Origin: Anaerolinea sp.
Lineage (GTDB): Bacteria; Chloroflexota; Anaerolineae; Anaerolineales; Anaerolineaceae
Direction: 5' to 3'
DNA: 11,907 nt
NCBI GenBank assembly: GCA_020216845.1
Contig: JAIWNK010000120.1
Span: 1 to 11,907 of the forward strand
Both the position numbers and the translations under genes were made by a program. Numbering within the stretch: position 1 is the stretch's first letter; each line of letters starts with the position of its first letter. Below the pieces are notes generated by a model. The model saw only the letters and a program-made list of their open reading frames with translations, did no database searches and had not been told where the DNA came from. This document shows positions 1 through 6,579 of the stretch, piece by piece.

Positions 1-582
1 CTCATCCACCACCTCGCCCAACATCATCCCGGTAAAGCGCAACACGTCATTGCCAGCGATAAAGCCATACACATCTTTAAACGGCTCAAAATGATTGATG
101 CGAATATCCATATACGCCCAGCCCTTTTGACGAATGAGCTTGCGCAGGTGATCTTCGATCAACCGCCCGGCCGGCAAACCCGATTGCGGGTCTGTCAAGC
201 TTTCACGTTCAGAACGAGCGATGGCATTCTGCACGCGCAGCTTCAGCTCCTCAATATCAAATGGCTTGGTAATGTAATCATCCGCGCCCAACTCCAGCCC
301 TTGCAAACGGTCACTCCGTTCATCCTTTTGCGTCAAAAAGATGACTGGAATATGACTCGTGCGGGTGTTCATGCGCAAAGTGCGGCACACCCCATAGCCA
401 TCAATATCGGGCAACATGATATCCAGCACGATCAGATGTGGCATCACATGTCGCGTCTTTTCCAACGCATCTGAGCCACGCTGTGCCACGTCTACATCGT
501 AGCCCAACCCAGCAAAGTAGATGCGTAACATGTTGGAGATGTCTGGATCATCTTCAACAACCAACAAGCGGGCTTTACCCAT
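1..582 (-). CDS. Response regulator, REC plus degenerate GGDEF-like domain (C-terminus cut by window edge)
   Basis: The visible 194 residues begin at ATG 582-580, 5 nt after a strong Shine-Dalgarno sequence GGGGAGG (588-594, minus strand). Residues 1-120 form a complete receiver domain: acidic pair D11/D12, phospho-acceptor D54 (VLDIMLPDIDG), T84, and K106 in the TKPF motif. A short linker leads to a second domain from about residue 128 with the family entry motif of diguanylate cyclases in altered form (LTDPQSGLPAGRL) and a later stretch (INHFEPFKDVYGFIAGNDVL) aligning with the GGDEF substrate-binding helix. The usual first metal-binding Asp region reads DIRIN. The GG(D/E)EF signature would lie beyond position 1, so catalytic activity cannot be judged. 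The likely role is a cytoplasmic phosphorelay receiver with a sensory or inactive GGDEF output. No histidine kinase is visible here. It has its own promoter and is probably transcribed separately from the upstream GTPase operon. Confidence 0.9.
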   Translation of the reverse strand, partial: MGKARLLVVEDDPDISNMLRIYFAGLGYDVDVAQRGSDALEKTRHVMPHLIVLDIMLPDIDGYGVCRTLRMNTRTSHIPVIFLTQKDERSDRLQGLELGADDYITKPFDIEELKLRVQNAIARSERESLTDPQSGLPAGRLIEDHLRKLIRQKGWAYMDIRINHFEPFKDVYGFIAGNDVLRFTGMMLGEVVDE

Positions 583-587
583 AGAAG

Positions 588-657
588 CCTCCCCGAACAG
601 AAAGTACGAGTTTGAACATCATCTCTTAATCTTAAACGAAACTTGCATTTCTGACAA
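588..657 (-). promoter_or_regulatory. Promoter and ribosome binding site of the response regulator gene
   Basis: On the minus strand a -35 box TTGTCA (652-657) is followed after 17 bp by a -10 box TAAGAT (629-634); the start codon is about 46 nt downstream of the -10 box. The -35 matches the housekeeping consensus at 5 of 6 bases and the -10 at 4 of 6. A ribosome binding site GGGGAGG lies at 588-594. The call rests on sequence match and correct spacing only. Confidence 0.5.
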
Positions 658-662
658 CACCC

Positions 663-686
663 AAAATCACCCAGTTCAGTGATTTT
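663..686. terminator. Weak hairpin between operon end and response regulator
   Basis: AAAATCAC (663-670) and GTGATTTT (679-686) form a perfect 8-bp inverted repeat with an 8-nt loop, 10 bp downstream of the stop codon of the beta-helix gene. Because it is bounded by A and T runs on both sides, it could act as an intrinsic terminator for minus-strand transcripts (four T) or, with six T, for plus-strand ones. The stem is poor in G+C, so termination is probably partial and some read-through into the response regulator is possible. Confidence 0.4.
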
Positions 687-695
687 TTACCCATC

Positions 696-1973
696 TTACC
701 AGCTTTCTTCGGTTTGCTCACCCGGTCGCGGATACAAACGCGGATGCAGCGAACCGCCTTTCAGCTTATGATGGTCACTATCTTCATACATCACATCCCG
801 ATCAATCACGCGCCGCTCCTTCGACGCGAACAACACAACATCGGATTCAATCGTACGAGCCGGATAAACGATCATCCCCGACCCAATGCGACAATTGTGT
901 CCAACGCAACTGCCCAACACGGGCCGATTGGAATATTTGAGCTCATTGTTGGCATCGCGAGCACGGATCGGCGCCGAAATAAGGTTGAAATCCGTAAAGG
1001 TATTGCCGGCACCAATGAACGAATTGCGACCAACAACGCACATTTGCAAACATGTATTTTGCGCCACCATGCTATTATCCATGATGGTTGTCATGAAGAG
1101 CGCTGCACGAAACGGCAAAAAAGTGCCATCCCCCACCACCGAAAGCATCAGCTGACAATCCTGCGAAACGTTGACATTATCGCCAATGATGCAGTTTTCA
1201 ATCACTGCTCCAGCGCCTACGGTCACATTATCGCCAATCGTCGTTGGCCCGTGAATGATGGCATGCGGGTCAATCGAACAATTGCGCCCGATCTTCACCA
1301 GCTTGGAACATTGCAAAAGCTGCACCCCTTCATAGAGTGAAGCACCCAACACGCCCAGTTTGAAGAACGGGTCGCGGTTTAGCCGGTCTTCAAAACGCGC
1401 TCCGCGGCCAAACAAGCCAAACACCGTATCCGCGATGAAAATATGCACCCACGAATCAATCGCAATCAGACTGCGCAGTGGCACCTGATAAACCAAATCC
1501 CCCGATTCGCTTGCCATATAGGTCGGAACATGATAGTAACCAATTTCACGCGCCTGCAAATCAATCACCAACGGCTCAACGGTTGGCTGCGGCCCATTGG
1601 GGTAATACCACAAATCAGCCAAATACACATCCCCCGCTGCCGTATAAGACACCGAAAGCGGCAAACAATGCTCGCGAAACGCCGGATCATTGATCGAAAA
1701 AGCTGCCCGCACTGCCTTCTTTTGCCGCACTGCGGTTTCAATGAAGGCTTTGATGTAATTTTCATCAAAGAACAAATTGTCGCGATAGACCAAACAAGGT
1801 TCGCGCGTCTGCGGCATGCGCATTCCCGGCGGAAGCTCCAGCTCGCGCGTGACGTAGGGCGCCAATAAATCGCGCTGAATCAACCACAGCGGCTTGTTCT
1901 GAATGCGCAAATCGCGCGCCTTCTCATTGAAGGGAGAAAGATAGCGCGGACAATTGAGAATGATTTTGAGCAT
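696..1973 (-). CDS. Left-handed beta-helix (hexapeptide repeat) protein, GlmU/transferase-like
   Basis: 425 residues, with ATG 3-4 nt after a Shine-Dalgarno AGGA/GAGG that overlaps the stop codon of the V4R gene, so it is the fifth and last gene of the operon. Residues about 225-390 hold imperfect hexapeptide repeats of the left-handed beta-helix type, e.g. IDPHAIIHGPTTIGDNVTVG, VIENCIIGDNVNVS and IGSGMIVYPA. The N-terminal 220 residues are not confidently assigned; the stretch LVYRDNLFFDENYIKAFIE (61-79) is only loosely reminiscent of sugar nucleotidyltransferases, and I see no GxGxR-type nucleotide-binding loop at the N-terminus. In known families the beta-helix binds acyl-CoA or acyl-ACP and transfers the acyl group to a sugar or amine, or serves as a trimerisation scaffold. 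Here the substrate is unknown. It could be an inactive scaffold. The neighbours, a GTPase and sensory proteins, do not form a sugar pathway. Confidence 0.75.
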   Translation of the reverse strand: MLKIILNCPRYLSPFNEKARDLRIQNKPLWLIQRDLLAPYVTRELELPPGMRMPQTREPCLVYRDNLFFDENYIKAFIETAVRQKKAVRAAFSINDPAFREHCLPLSVSYTAAGDVYLADLWYYPNGPQPTVEPLVIDLQAREIGYYHVPTYMASESGDLVYQVPLRSLIAIDSWVHIFIADTVFGLFGRGARFEDRLNRDPFFKLGVLGASLYEGVQLLQCSKLVKIGRNCSIDPHAIIHGPTTIGDNVTVGAGAVIENCIIGDNVNVSQDCQLMLSVVGDGTFLPFRAALFMTTIMDNSMVAQNTCLQMCVVGRNSFIGAGNTFTDFNLISAPIRARDANNELKYSNRPVLGSCVGHNCRIGSGMIVYPARTIESDVVLFASKERRVIDRDVMYEDSDHHKLKGGSLHPRLYPRPGEQTEESW

Positions 1974-1979
1974 ACGTCC

Positions 1980-2621
1980 TCAGTCCAAAGCCTGCTGATC
2001 GATTTGAAACACACACGCCGATGCGCCCAAAGCGCTACACTGACTTTCTACCACGGCATAATACCTGCCATTGCTCGCCCAAGCCATAAATTCTTGCAAG
2101 AAACCCACCCAAAAATGACACACTGCTTCTTGCGTCTGCCGATGCCAGCATTCCGGGCAATTTTCCACCCATAGCAACCAATGCCCAGGCGTTTCTTCCA
2201 GCCGCACGGTGATGTGACACAGATTACTCAACAAACGCGCCAACACATCCAACCCACTGGAAAGGCGCGCCTGAGTCGGTAAAAGCCGAAAATCCATTTG
2301 TGTCAGTCCGGCTCGTTCGCCAAACTGACGCAAAAAATAGGGGAAACTGGCCCGCCCCGCCCGCAAGGCAATTCCCCGCCCGCCACGCGGCCCATACAAG
2401 CTTTCCAAAGCAATTTGCAAACCAGCAATTTCTTCAAATGTCAGGTCTTGTTCAAAATCTGGTCCGCCTTCTTGCGGCAAAAGGCGCGTCTGCAAACCGA
2501 GGTTAAAAACCGCGTTCACGCCTGCCTGACCAATGATTTCGCGCACCCCTTCTTGCACCACCTGCATCAGCAAATTGGAACAACTCAGGGTCACAGTTGC
2601 CTCACGATTCAGATTGTCCAT
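1980..2621 (-). CDS. V4R (4-vinyl reductase-type) domain protein, probable ligand sensor
   Basis: 213 residues from ATG 2621. The C-terminal part (about 135-210) shows the V4R pattern: NCPECW (C155, C158), C168, then VVESQCSALGASACVF with C195 and C203, which in this family are suggested to bind a metal and line a small-molecule pocket. The central YGPRGGRGIALRAGRASF (77-93) is also typical of the long V4R proteins of Chloroflexota. V4R is shared by bacteriochlorophyll 4-vinyl reductase and many ligand-sensing regulators; no bacteriochlorophyll gene is nearby, so sensing is the better guess. The ATG overlaps the hydrolase gene by 20 bp and has no good Shine-Dalgarno. An alternative GTG at 2594-2592 has GAGG 5 nt before it and starts just after the hydrolase stop, giving 204 residues; it may be the true start. 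Six bp separate this gene from the next. Confidence 0.85.
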   Translation of the reverse strand: MDNLNREATVTLSCSNLLMQVVQEGVREIIGQAGVNAVFNLGLQTRLLPQEGGPDFEQDLTFEEIAGLQIALESLYGPRGGRGIALRAGRASFPYFLRQFGERAGLTQMDFRLLPTQARLSSGLDVLARLLSNLCHITVRLEETPGHWLLWVENCPECWHRQTQEAVCHFWVGFLQEFMAWASNGRYYAVVESQCSALGASACVFQIDQQALD

Positions 2622-3396
2622 CCAAGAATGATTTCAGTTTTTCCATAAAAATGCGCGGCTCATCCAACATAATGAAATGGCCGGCTGTCTTAAATCGTTC
2701 AATGCGCGCCCCCGGAACGCCCTGTTTGAGCACCGCCCACTGATTGGGATTGACAATGTTATCCCGATCGCCATACATGCCCATGGCCGGCACCTGAATT
2801 CGATTCAGATCAGGGCGCAAATCCGTACGACGGAGCGAAGCAATGCTCAGCAGGAACGAATCCAGCGTTGTACGTGTCAAATCTCGGTCCATCATATCCG
2901 GGAAGCGCGGGTCACGGCAAATCATCGGTGCAGCCAACCGCATGGCTGCCCGAAATACACCAAAAAGATTGAATAATGCCCAAGCATTCAGCCGATAGCC
3001 CGCCAGTTTCAGCGCAAAAGCCAACGAAGACCCCACAATCGGCGAGCCAACAACCGTCACACGCTGCACCCGTTCCGGATAGCGCAACGCCACCAACAGG
3101 CTCACCGTTCCCCCCATGCTATGCCCCACCAACGGCGCCTGAATGATCCCCAACTTATCCATAAATTGCCCAACCAGGGCTACGAAATCCTGCACCTGAT
3201 ACGTGTCCAGTTTGCGTCCTGATTCGCCGAACCCCCAAAAATCAAGTGCATAGGTGCGATAATATTGACCCAGGAAGGTCATTGTTTCTTGCCACAAGCC
3301 CCACGACCCCAACCAGCCATGCAACAGGATAACAGGCTTGCCGCGCCCATATACCTCATAATGCAAAATACCCTGGTCTGTCGTAATCGAAGACAC
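2602..3396 (-). CDS. Alpha/beta hydrolase, GTG start
   Basis: 264 residues from GTG 3396-3394. I chose this start, rather than a longer reading 69 nt upstream, because AGGAAGG (3402-3408) lies 5 nt before it and because the longer form would run back into the GTPase gene. Family features in order: HGWLGSWG oxyanion-hole loop (26-33), DFWGFGES (52-59), nucleophile elbow GHSMGG with S93, a cap region rich in Leu/Phe/Met (about 120-190), acid D212 in GDRDNIV, and base H240 in AGHFIMLDEP. The triad is therefore complete and the enzyme should be active as an esterase, lipase-like or C-C hydrolase; the substrate cannot be read from sequence. No signal peptide, so cytoplasmic. It lies 10 bp after the GTPase gene and overlaps the V4R gene, so its expression is tied to the GTPase operon. 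A hydrolase acting on the V4R ligand is possible but is only inference. Confidence 0.93.
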   Translation of the reverse strand: MSSITTDQGILHYEVYGRGKPVILLHGWLGSWGLWQETMTFLGQYYRTYALDFWGFGESGRKLDTYQVQDFVALVGQFMDKLGIIQAPLVGHSMGGTVSLLVALRYPERVQRVTVVGSPIVGSSLAFALKLAGYRLNAWALFNLFGVFRAAMRLAAPMICRDPRFPDMMDRDLTRTTLDSFLLSIASLRRTDLRPDLNRIQVPAMGMYGDRDNIVNPNQWAVLKQGVPGARIERFKTAGHFIMLDEPRIFMEKLKSFLDGQSES

Positions 3397-3406
3397 AAAT
3401 ACCTTC

Positions 3407-3946
3407 CTACGCCTGTCCAGCTTCCATCTCAGCCAAAATGCTGTACAACAGCTCCAACAAAACACCCTTCACTGTTTCACGATTGGTCGCCACACAAGGC
3501 AGTAGCTTCACCTTGCCATCCAGGCGCAAAGCTACCCGCATATCTTCCAAGTCCCAGGCATCAGCACGGTCTTGCTTGTTGGCAGCCACCACATAGGGCG
3601 TCGGCGCATAGGCACGGAACGTCTCCAAAATGCTACGCGCTTCGCGGAAGGTTTCAGGACGGGTACTATCCACCATCACGATAAAACCCAACATACCTTC
3701 TGAGAGAATCTCCCACATGAAATCAAACCGTTTCTGACCTGGCGTGCCAAACAAATACAGCACCAAATCTTCATCTACAGTGATGCGACCAAAATCCATC
3801 GCCACCGTAGTAGAATCCTTCACCCGCTCTACGTCGGATGAAATTTTTCGCTCAGTCGAAACCACATCAATTTCACTGACTGCGCGAATGAACTCTGTCT
3901 TACCTGAGTTGAAGGGACCTGTGACTACAATTTTGACGGTTTGCAT
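3407..3946 (-). CDS. MglA-like small Ras-type GTPase
   Basis: 179 residues from ATG 3946, 8 nt after AGGA (3955-3958). A TTG two codons upstream is in frame but sits only 2 nt from the Shine-Dalgarno, so it is unlikely. The G motifs are all visible: G1/P-loop GPFNSGKT (10-17), G2 around TTVAMDFG (T46/T47), G3 as FGTPGQKRF (66-74) with Gly in place of the usual Asp but keeping the catalytic-type Gln71, G4 NKQD (123-126), and G5 near CVATN (151-155). This FGTPGQ form is typical of bacterial MglA-like GTPases (COG2229 group), which act as polarity or signalling switches. No roadblock/MglB-type activator is encoded in the window; the adjacent PATAN/DUF4388 protein is the likely partner. 25 bp separate it from that gene. 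Cytoplasmic; no lipid-modification site or membrane segment. Confidence 0.95.
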   Translation of the reverse strand: MQTVKIVVTGPFNSGKTEFIRAVSEIDVVSTERKISSDVERVKDSTTVAMDFGRITVDEDLVLYLFGTPGQKRFDFMWEILSEGMLGFIVMVDSTRPETFREARSILETFRAYAPTPYVVAANKQDRADAWDLEDMRVALRLDGKVKLLPCVATNRETVKGVLLELLYSILAEMEAGQA

Positions 3947-3971
3947 TTGCAACGTCCTTCCATAAGATAAA

Positions 3972-4787
3972 TTACAAAGAACGAATTCTACTGATCAAAC
4001 GATTGACCAACAACTTTTGCTCACCACGATCCGTCGTCGGGAACATCCGCGCCTGCGGCGCCGGCGGAGCGCCATCGGGCCGAACCACTTCCACCAGGCC
4101 TGCTTGCAACAAGCTATACACCACCCGCCGAATTTCCAGATCATTCATTTTGGCAAAGCGCGCAATCTGTCGCATGGTATTCTTAGGGTTGACGTGTGAA
4201 ACCACCCGCCACTCTTGCACGCTTAAGTTAACATTGCGAATATTGGTACCTGGCCGATCAGTGAACTTCAAAGCCATATCCAGGCTAGGAATTTCTTCTT
4301 GCAATTGTTCCAATTCGCGCAGCTGTCGCGACCCTTCGACAATCAAGTTTTCCAGGTCAATCCGCACCAAAATGCGATCTTCCGGCAGCTCCCCCTCACC
4401 ATCAAAATGGAAGAAACCATCCACCCAGGTGAACAGCCGCCGCACCACATCTGCGCAATAAACCTGCAAACTTTCAATAATGTCCGCTTGTGTCAAATAA
4501 CCAGCATTCACCAATAACAGGCCCAATTCTTTATCCGTCATATTGGCGGCACGTTCCTTCAAAATGCGATATTGGGTTGCATTGATTTTGTTGCTGCGTT
4601 GCAAAATAGAAGCCAGCGCATTCTCTTCCTGACCATATTGCGCATAAGCCAATTTGCCATCTCGAAATATCAGGCGGGCAATATCCCCCGAACCTTCAAT
4701 AACCAGCGTCCCAGTCTTGCGCGCTAAATTAACCAGGTTCAACAACTGGGTGATCGTGAAGTCTTTTAGGTTACCTTTTAATGCCAT
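3972..4787 (-). CDS. DUF4388 (PATAN) domain protein with C-terminal winged helix
   Basis: 271 residues, first gene of the operon, ATG 7 nt after GAGG (4795-4798). Residues 1-125 match the PATAN/DUF4388 fold: start MALKGNLKDFTITQLLNLVN, then LARKTGTLVIEG and the strand-turn ARLIFRDGKLAYAQYG. A middle segment (about 80-160) is helical with TDKELGLLLVNAGYLTQADI, resembling a helical dimerisation or Type IV pilus assembly-type helix pair. Residues 188-236 (LSVQEWRVVSHVNPKNTMRQ through LLQAGLVEVV) look like a winged-helix of the kind that follows many DUF4388 domains. PATAN proteins are commonly encoded next to MglA-type GTPases and response regulators and are thought to be adaptors; in cyanobacteria PatA-type proteins bind receiver domains. 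I infer a GTPase partner or effector. DNA binding by the winged helix is possible but not shown. Confidence 0.9.
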   Translation of the reverse strand: MALKGNLKDFTITQLLNLVNLARKTGTLVIEGSGDIARLIFRDGKLAYAQYGQEENALASILQRSNKINATQYRILKERAANMTDKELGLLLVNAGYLTQADIIESLQVYCADVVRRLFTWVDGFFHFDGEGELPEDRILVRIDLENLIVEGSRQLRELEQLQEEIPSLDMALKFTDRPGTNIRNVNLSVQEWRVVSHVNPKNTMRQIARFAKMNDLEIRRVVYSLLQAGLVEVVRPDGAPPAPQARMFPTTDRGEQKLLVNRLISRIRSL

Positions 4788-4824
4788 AAACCGGCCTCGA
4801 ATGGAAGAGTGTCAGTATTTGTAA

Positions 4825-4853
4825 ATTATACAGTCAAGCCGAAATCCAGTCAA
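4825..4853 (-). promoter_or_regulatory. Near-consensus promoter of the DUF4388-GTPase operon
   Basis: On the minus strand TTGACT (4848-4853) is followed after exactly 17 bp by TATAAT (4825-4830). The -10 is perfect and the -35 matches 5 of 6. Transcription would start near 4818, giving a leader of about 30 nt that contains the GAGG at 4795-4798. The sequence just upstream of the -35 is A/T-rich, possibly adding an UP-like element. The strength suggests steady expression of the operon under the primary sigma factor unless a repressor acts. Confidence 0.8.
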
Positions 4854-4870
4854 TTAAAATCACCCTTCAC

Positions 4871-4934
4871 TTTTGCAAAATTGGTTTCAAAACAGGCCTT
4901 TTCAGCAGTTTTTGCAAAAAACACGCAAAATGCG
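4871..4934. promoter_or_regulatory. Candidate operator: repeated palindromes in divergent promoter region
   Basis: The perfect 10-bp palindrome TTTTGCAAAA occurs twice, at 4871-4880 and 4910-4919. The second covers the -35 of the plus-strand promoter; the first lies 17 bp upstream of the -35 of the minus-strand operon promoter. A third small inverted repeat, CGCA-AAA-TGCG (4924-4934), fills the spacer of the plus-strand promoter. The centres of the two identical palindromes are 39 bp apart. A dimeric regulator bound here could control both directions. The binding protein is not identified, and A/T-rich palindromes arise easily by chance. Confidence 0.4.
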
Positions 4935-4947
4935 CTAGAATTGCTGT
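4912..4947 (+). promoter_or_regulatory. Promoter giving a leaderless mRNA for the XPB-N-like gene
   Basis: TTGCAA (4912-4917) and TAGAAT (4936-4941) are spaced by 18 bp. Six bases separate the -10 box from the ATG at 4948, so the predicted transcription start falls on or next to the A of the start codon. There is no Shine-Dalgarno sequence in the short stretch TTGCTGT before the ATG. Together these point to a leaderless transcript. Confidence 0.55.
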
Positions 4948-6579
4948 ATGCCAGACCTGAGTCACACCCTGCAAGGCCACGACCTGGGCTTCCTCAAAAT
5001 GATCGCCAATGCCTGGGGGCTCGAATTGCTTGCCCCAGACGCACGGCACGCCCAACAAGAACTATTGTTGGCACTGCTCAAAGCCAACCTGGTGCGCGAA
5101 GTGGTCGAGGCGCTGCCCGCAGAGGTGCGCGCCGCCCTGCAAACCCTGCTGGAAAACGATGGTCGCTTGCCCTGGCCAGTATTCACCCGCCGCTTTGGCG
5201 AAGTACGCAGCATGGGCGCAGCCCGGCGCGATCGCGAACGCCCCGATCTCAACCCCATCTCTCCCGCTGAGTGGCTGTGGTACCGCGCCCTGATTGGACG
5301 CAACTTCCTCGACCCGCCCCCCGCCACGCAGGAATATGCCTACATCCCCGACGATTTGCTTGCTCTGCTGCGCCCGCTTTATGCCCCGCACAACCTATCC
5401 CTGGGCCGGCCTGCCACCCCCGCCGAAAGCGCCCACCCCCTGCCCGCCGATGATTCCATCCTCGATCAGGCCTGCACCCTGTTAGCTGCTCTGCGGCTCA
5501 ATCTTGAACCACCCACCTTGCCCGACATGCCCTCCATCGCCCTACAAACCTTGCTGCACAGCGCCGGGTTGCTAGATGAGCAAAATCAACCCAACCCCGA
5601 AGCAGTGCGCGCCTTCCTGGAAGCCAAACGTGGCATTGCTCTGTCACAGCTCGTCCAGGCCTGGATGAACAGCTCAGATTTCAATGAATTGCTGCTCTTA
5701 CCCGGCCTGCGCGCCGAGGGCAATTGGCGCAACAACCCGCTGCACACCCGTCACACGGTATTGGGCTGGATCAGTCAGTTGCCTTCAGATACCTGGTGGA
5801 GCCTTTCCGCCTTCATTGCAGCCATTCACAAATATCAGCCCGATTTTCAACGTCCCGCCGGCGATTACGATTCGTGGTTCCTGTGGCATGAGCAAAGCGG
5901 GCAATTCTTGCGCGGCTTTGCCAGCTGGGAGGCCGTTGAGGGCGCCCTGCTGCGTTATTTCGTCTGCGGCCCAATGCATTGGCTTGGGCTGCTGGACCTG
6001 TCAGCTCCTGCACCCAACGCTGCGCCAACCGCTTTCCGACGCTCTGCTTGGGCCGAGGCCCTATGGCACGGTCAATCACCGCCCCTACCGGAAGAGGAAG
6101 GCGAGCTAAGCATCCTCTCCGATGGCAAAATCAGACTTGCGCCACGAGCGCCGCGCGCCTTGCGCTACCAAATTGCCCGCTCTTGCGCTTGGTTAAGCAA
6201 TGAGGGCGGTTCGTACACCTACCAAATTACGCCTGCCGCGCTGGAACGAGCTGCCCGGCAGGGGCTCAAACCCAGTCACCTGCTCAATTTGCTGCGCCGT
6301 CATAGCAGCACCGCCTTGCCACCCAGCGTGCTGCACGCCATCGAACGCTGGGAAGCACACGGTTGTCAGGCACACATCCAGTCCGTCAGCCTGCTGCGCG
6401 TGCAAACCCCCGAAATTTTGGCAGCACTGCGAAAGACCCGCGCCGCCCGCTACCTGGGCGAAAGCCTGACCCCAACCGTTGTGCTGCTCAAACCTGGCAG
6501 CGATGAAATTGTGCAGCACGCCTTGCTTGAAATTGGCTACCTGGGTGAAATCAAAACCTCCGATCAACCCGCTGTTTGA
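4948..6579 (+). CDS. Stand-alone XPB/Ssl2-N-like (helicase-associated domain) protein without a helicase motor
   Basis: 543 residues. The C-terminal region (about 385-535) resembles the helicase-associated XPB/Ssl2 N-terminal-like domain (Helicase_C_3/XPB_N group): LSILSDGKIRLAP, then ITPAALERAARQGLKPSHLL, LLRRHSSTALPPSVLHAIERW, the conserved LLRVQTPEILAAL, and GYLGE near the end. In known proteins this domain usually precedes or accompanies an SF2 helicase, where it helps DNA damage recognition or holds DNA. Here residues 1-380 are helical and contain no Walker A or DEAH box, so this protein cannot be a helicase by itself. The N-terminal part is rich in Leu, Ala and Pro and often reads as short amphipathic helices, with possible winged-helix units. 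It diverges from the GTPase operon and its end overlaps the HD-GYP gene convergently by 16 bp. Likely role: a DNA- or protein-binding accessory factor; the target is unknown. Confidence 0.7.
   Translation: MPDLSHTLQGHDLGFLKMIANAWGLELLAPDARHAQQELLLALLKANLVREVVEALPAEVRAALQTLLENDGRLPWPVFTRRFGEVRSMGAARRDRERPDLNPISPAEWLWYRALIGRNFLDPPPATQEYAYIPDDLLALLRPLYAPHNLSLGRPATPAESAHPLPADDSILDQACTLLAALRLNLEPPTLPDMPSIALQTLLHSAGLLDEQNQPNPEAVRAFLEAKRGIALSQLVQAWMNSSDFNELLLLPGLRAEGNWRNNPLHTRHTVLGWISQLPSDTWWSLSAFIAAIHKYQPDFQRPAGDYDSWFLWHEQSGQFLRGFASWEAVEGALLRYFVCGPMHWLGLLDLSAPAPNAAPTAFRRSAWAEALWHGQSPPLPEEEGELSILSDGKIRLAPRAPRALRYQIARSCAWLSNEGGSYTYQITPAALERAARQGLKPSHLLNLLRRHSSTALPPSVLHAIERWEAHGCQAHIQSVSLLRVQTPEILAALRKTRAARYLGESLTPTVVLLKPGSDEIVQHALLEIGYLGEIKTSDQPAV

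Noticed and set aside
91..474. Plus-strand open frame of 127 codons opposite the response regulator
   Set aside because: It is antisense to a receiver domain with all conserved residues and has no recognisable domain or RBS.
714..1340. Plus-strand open frame of 208 codons opposite the beta-helix gene
   Set aside because: Antisense shadow; composition (Arg, His, Asn, Ile rich) is that of a reversed hexapeptide gene, and the minus-strand frame has clear repeats and an operon position.
1980..2621. Bacteriochlorophyll biosynthesis by the V4R protein
   Set aside because: V4R domains occur mostly in sensors and no photosynthesis gene is in the window, so I did not assign bchJ.
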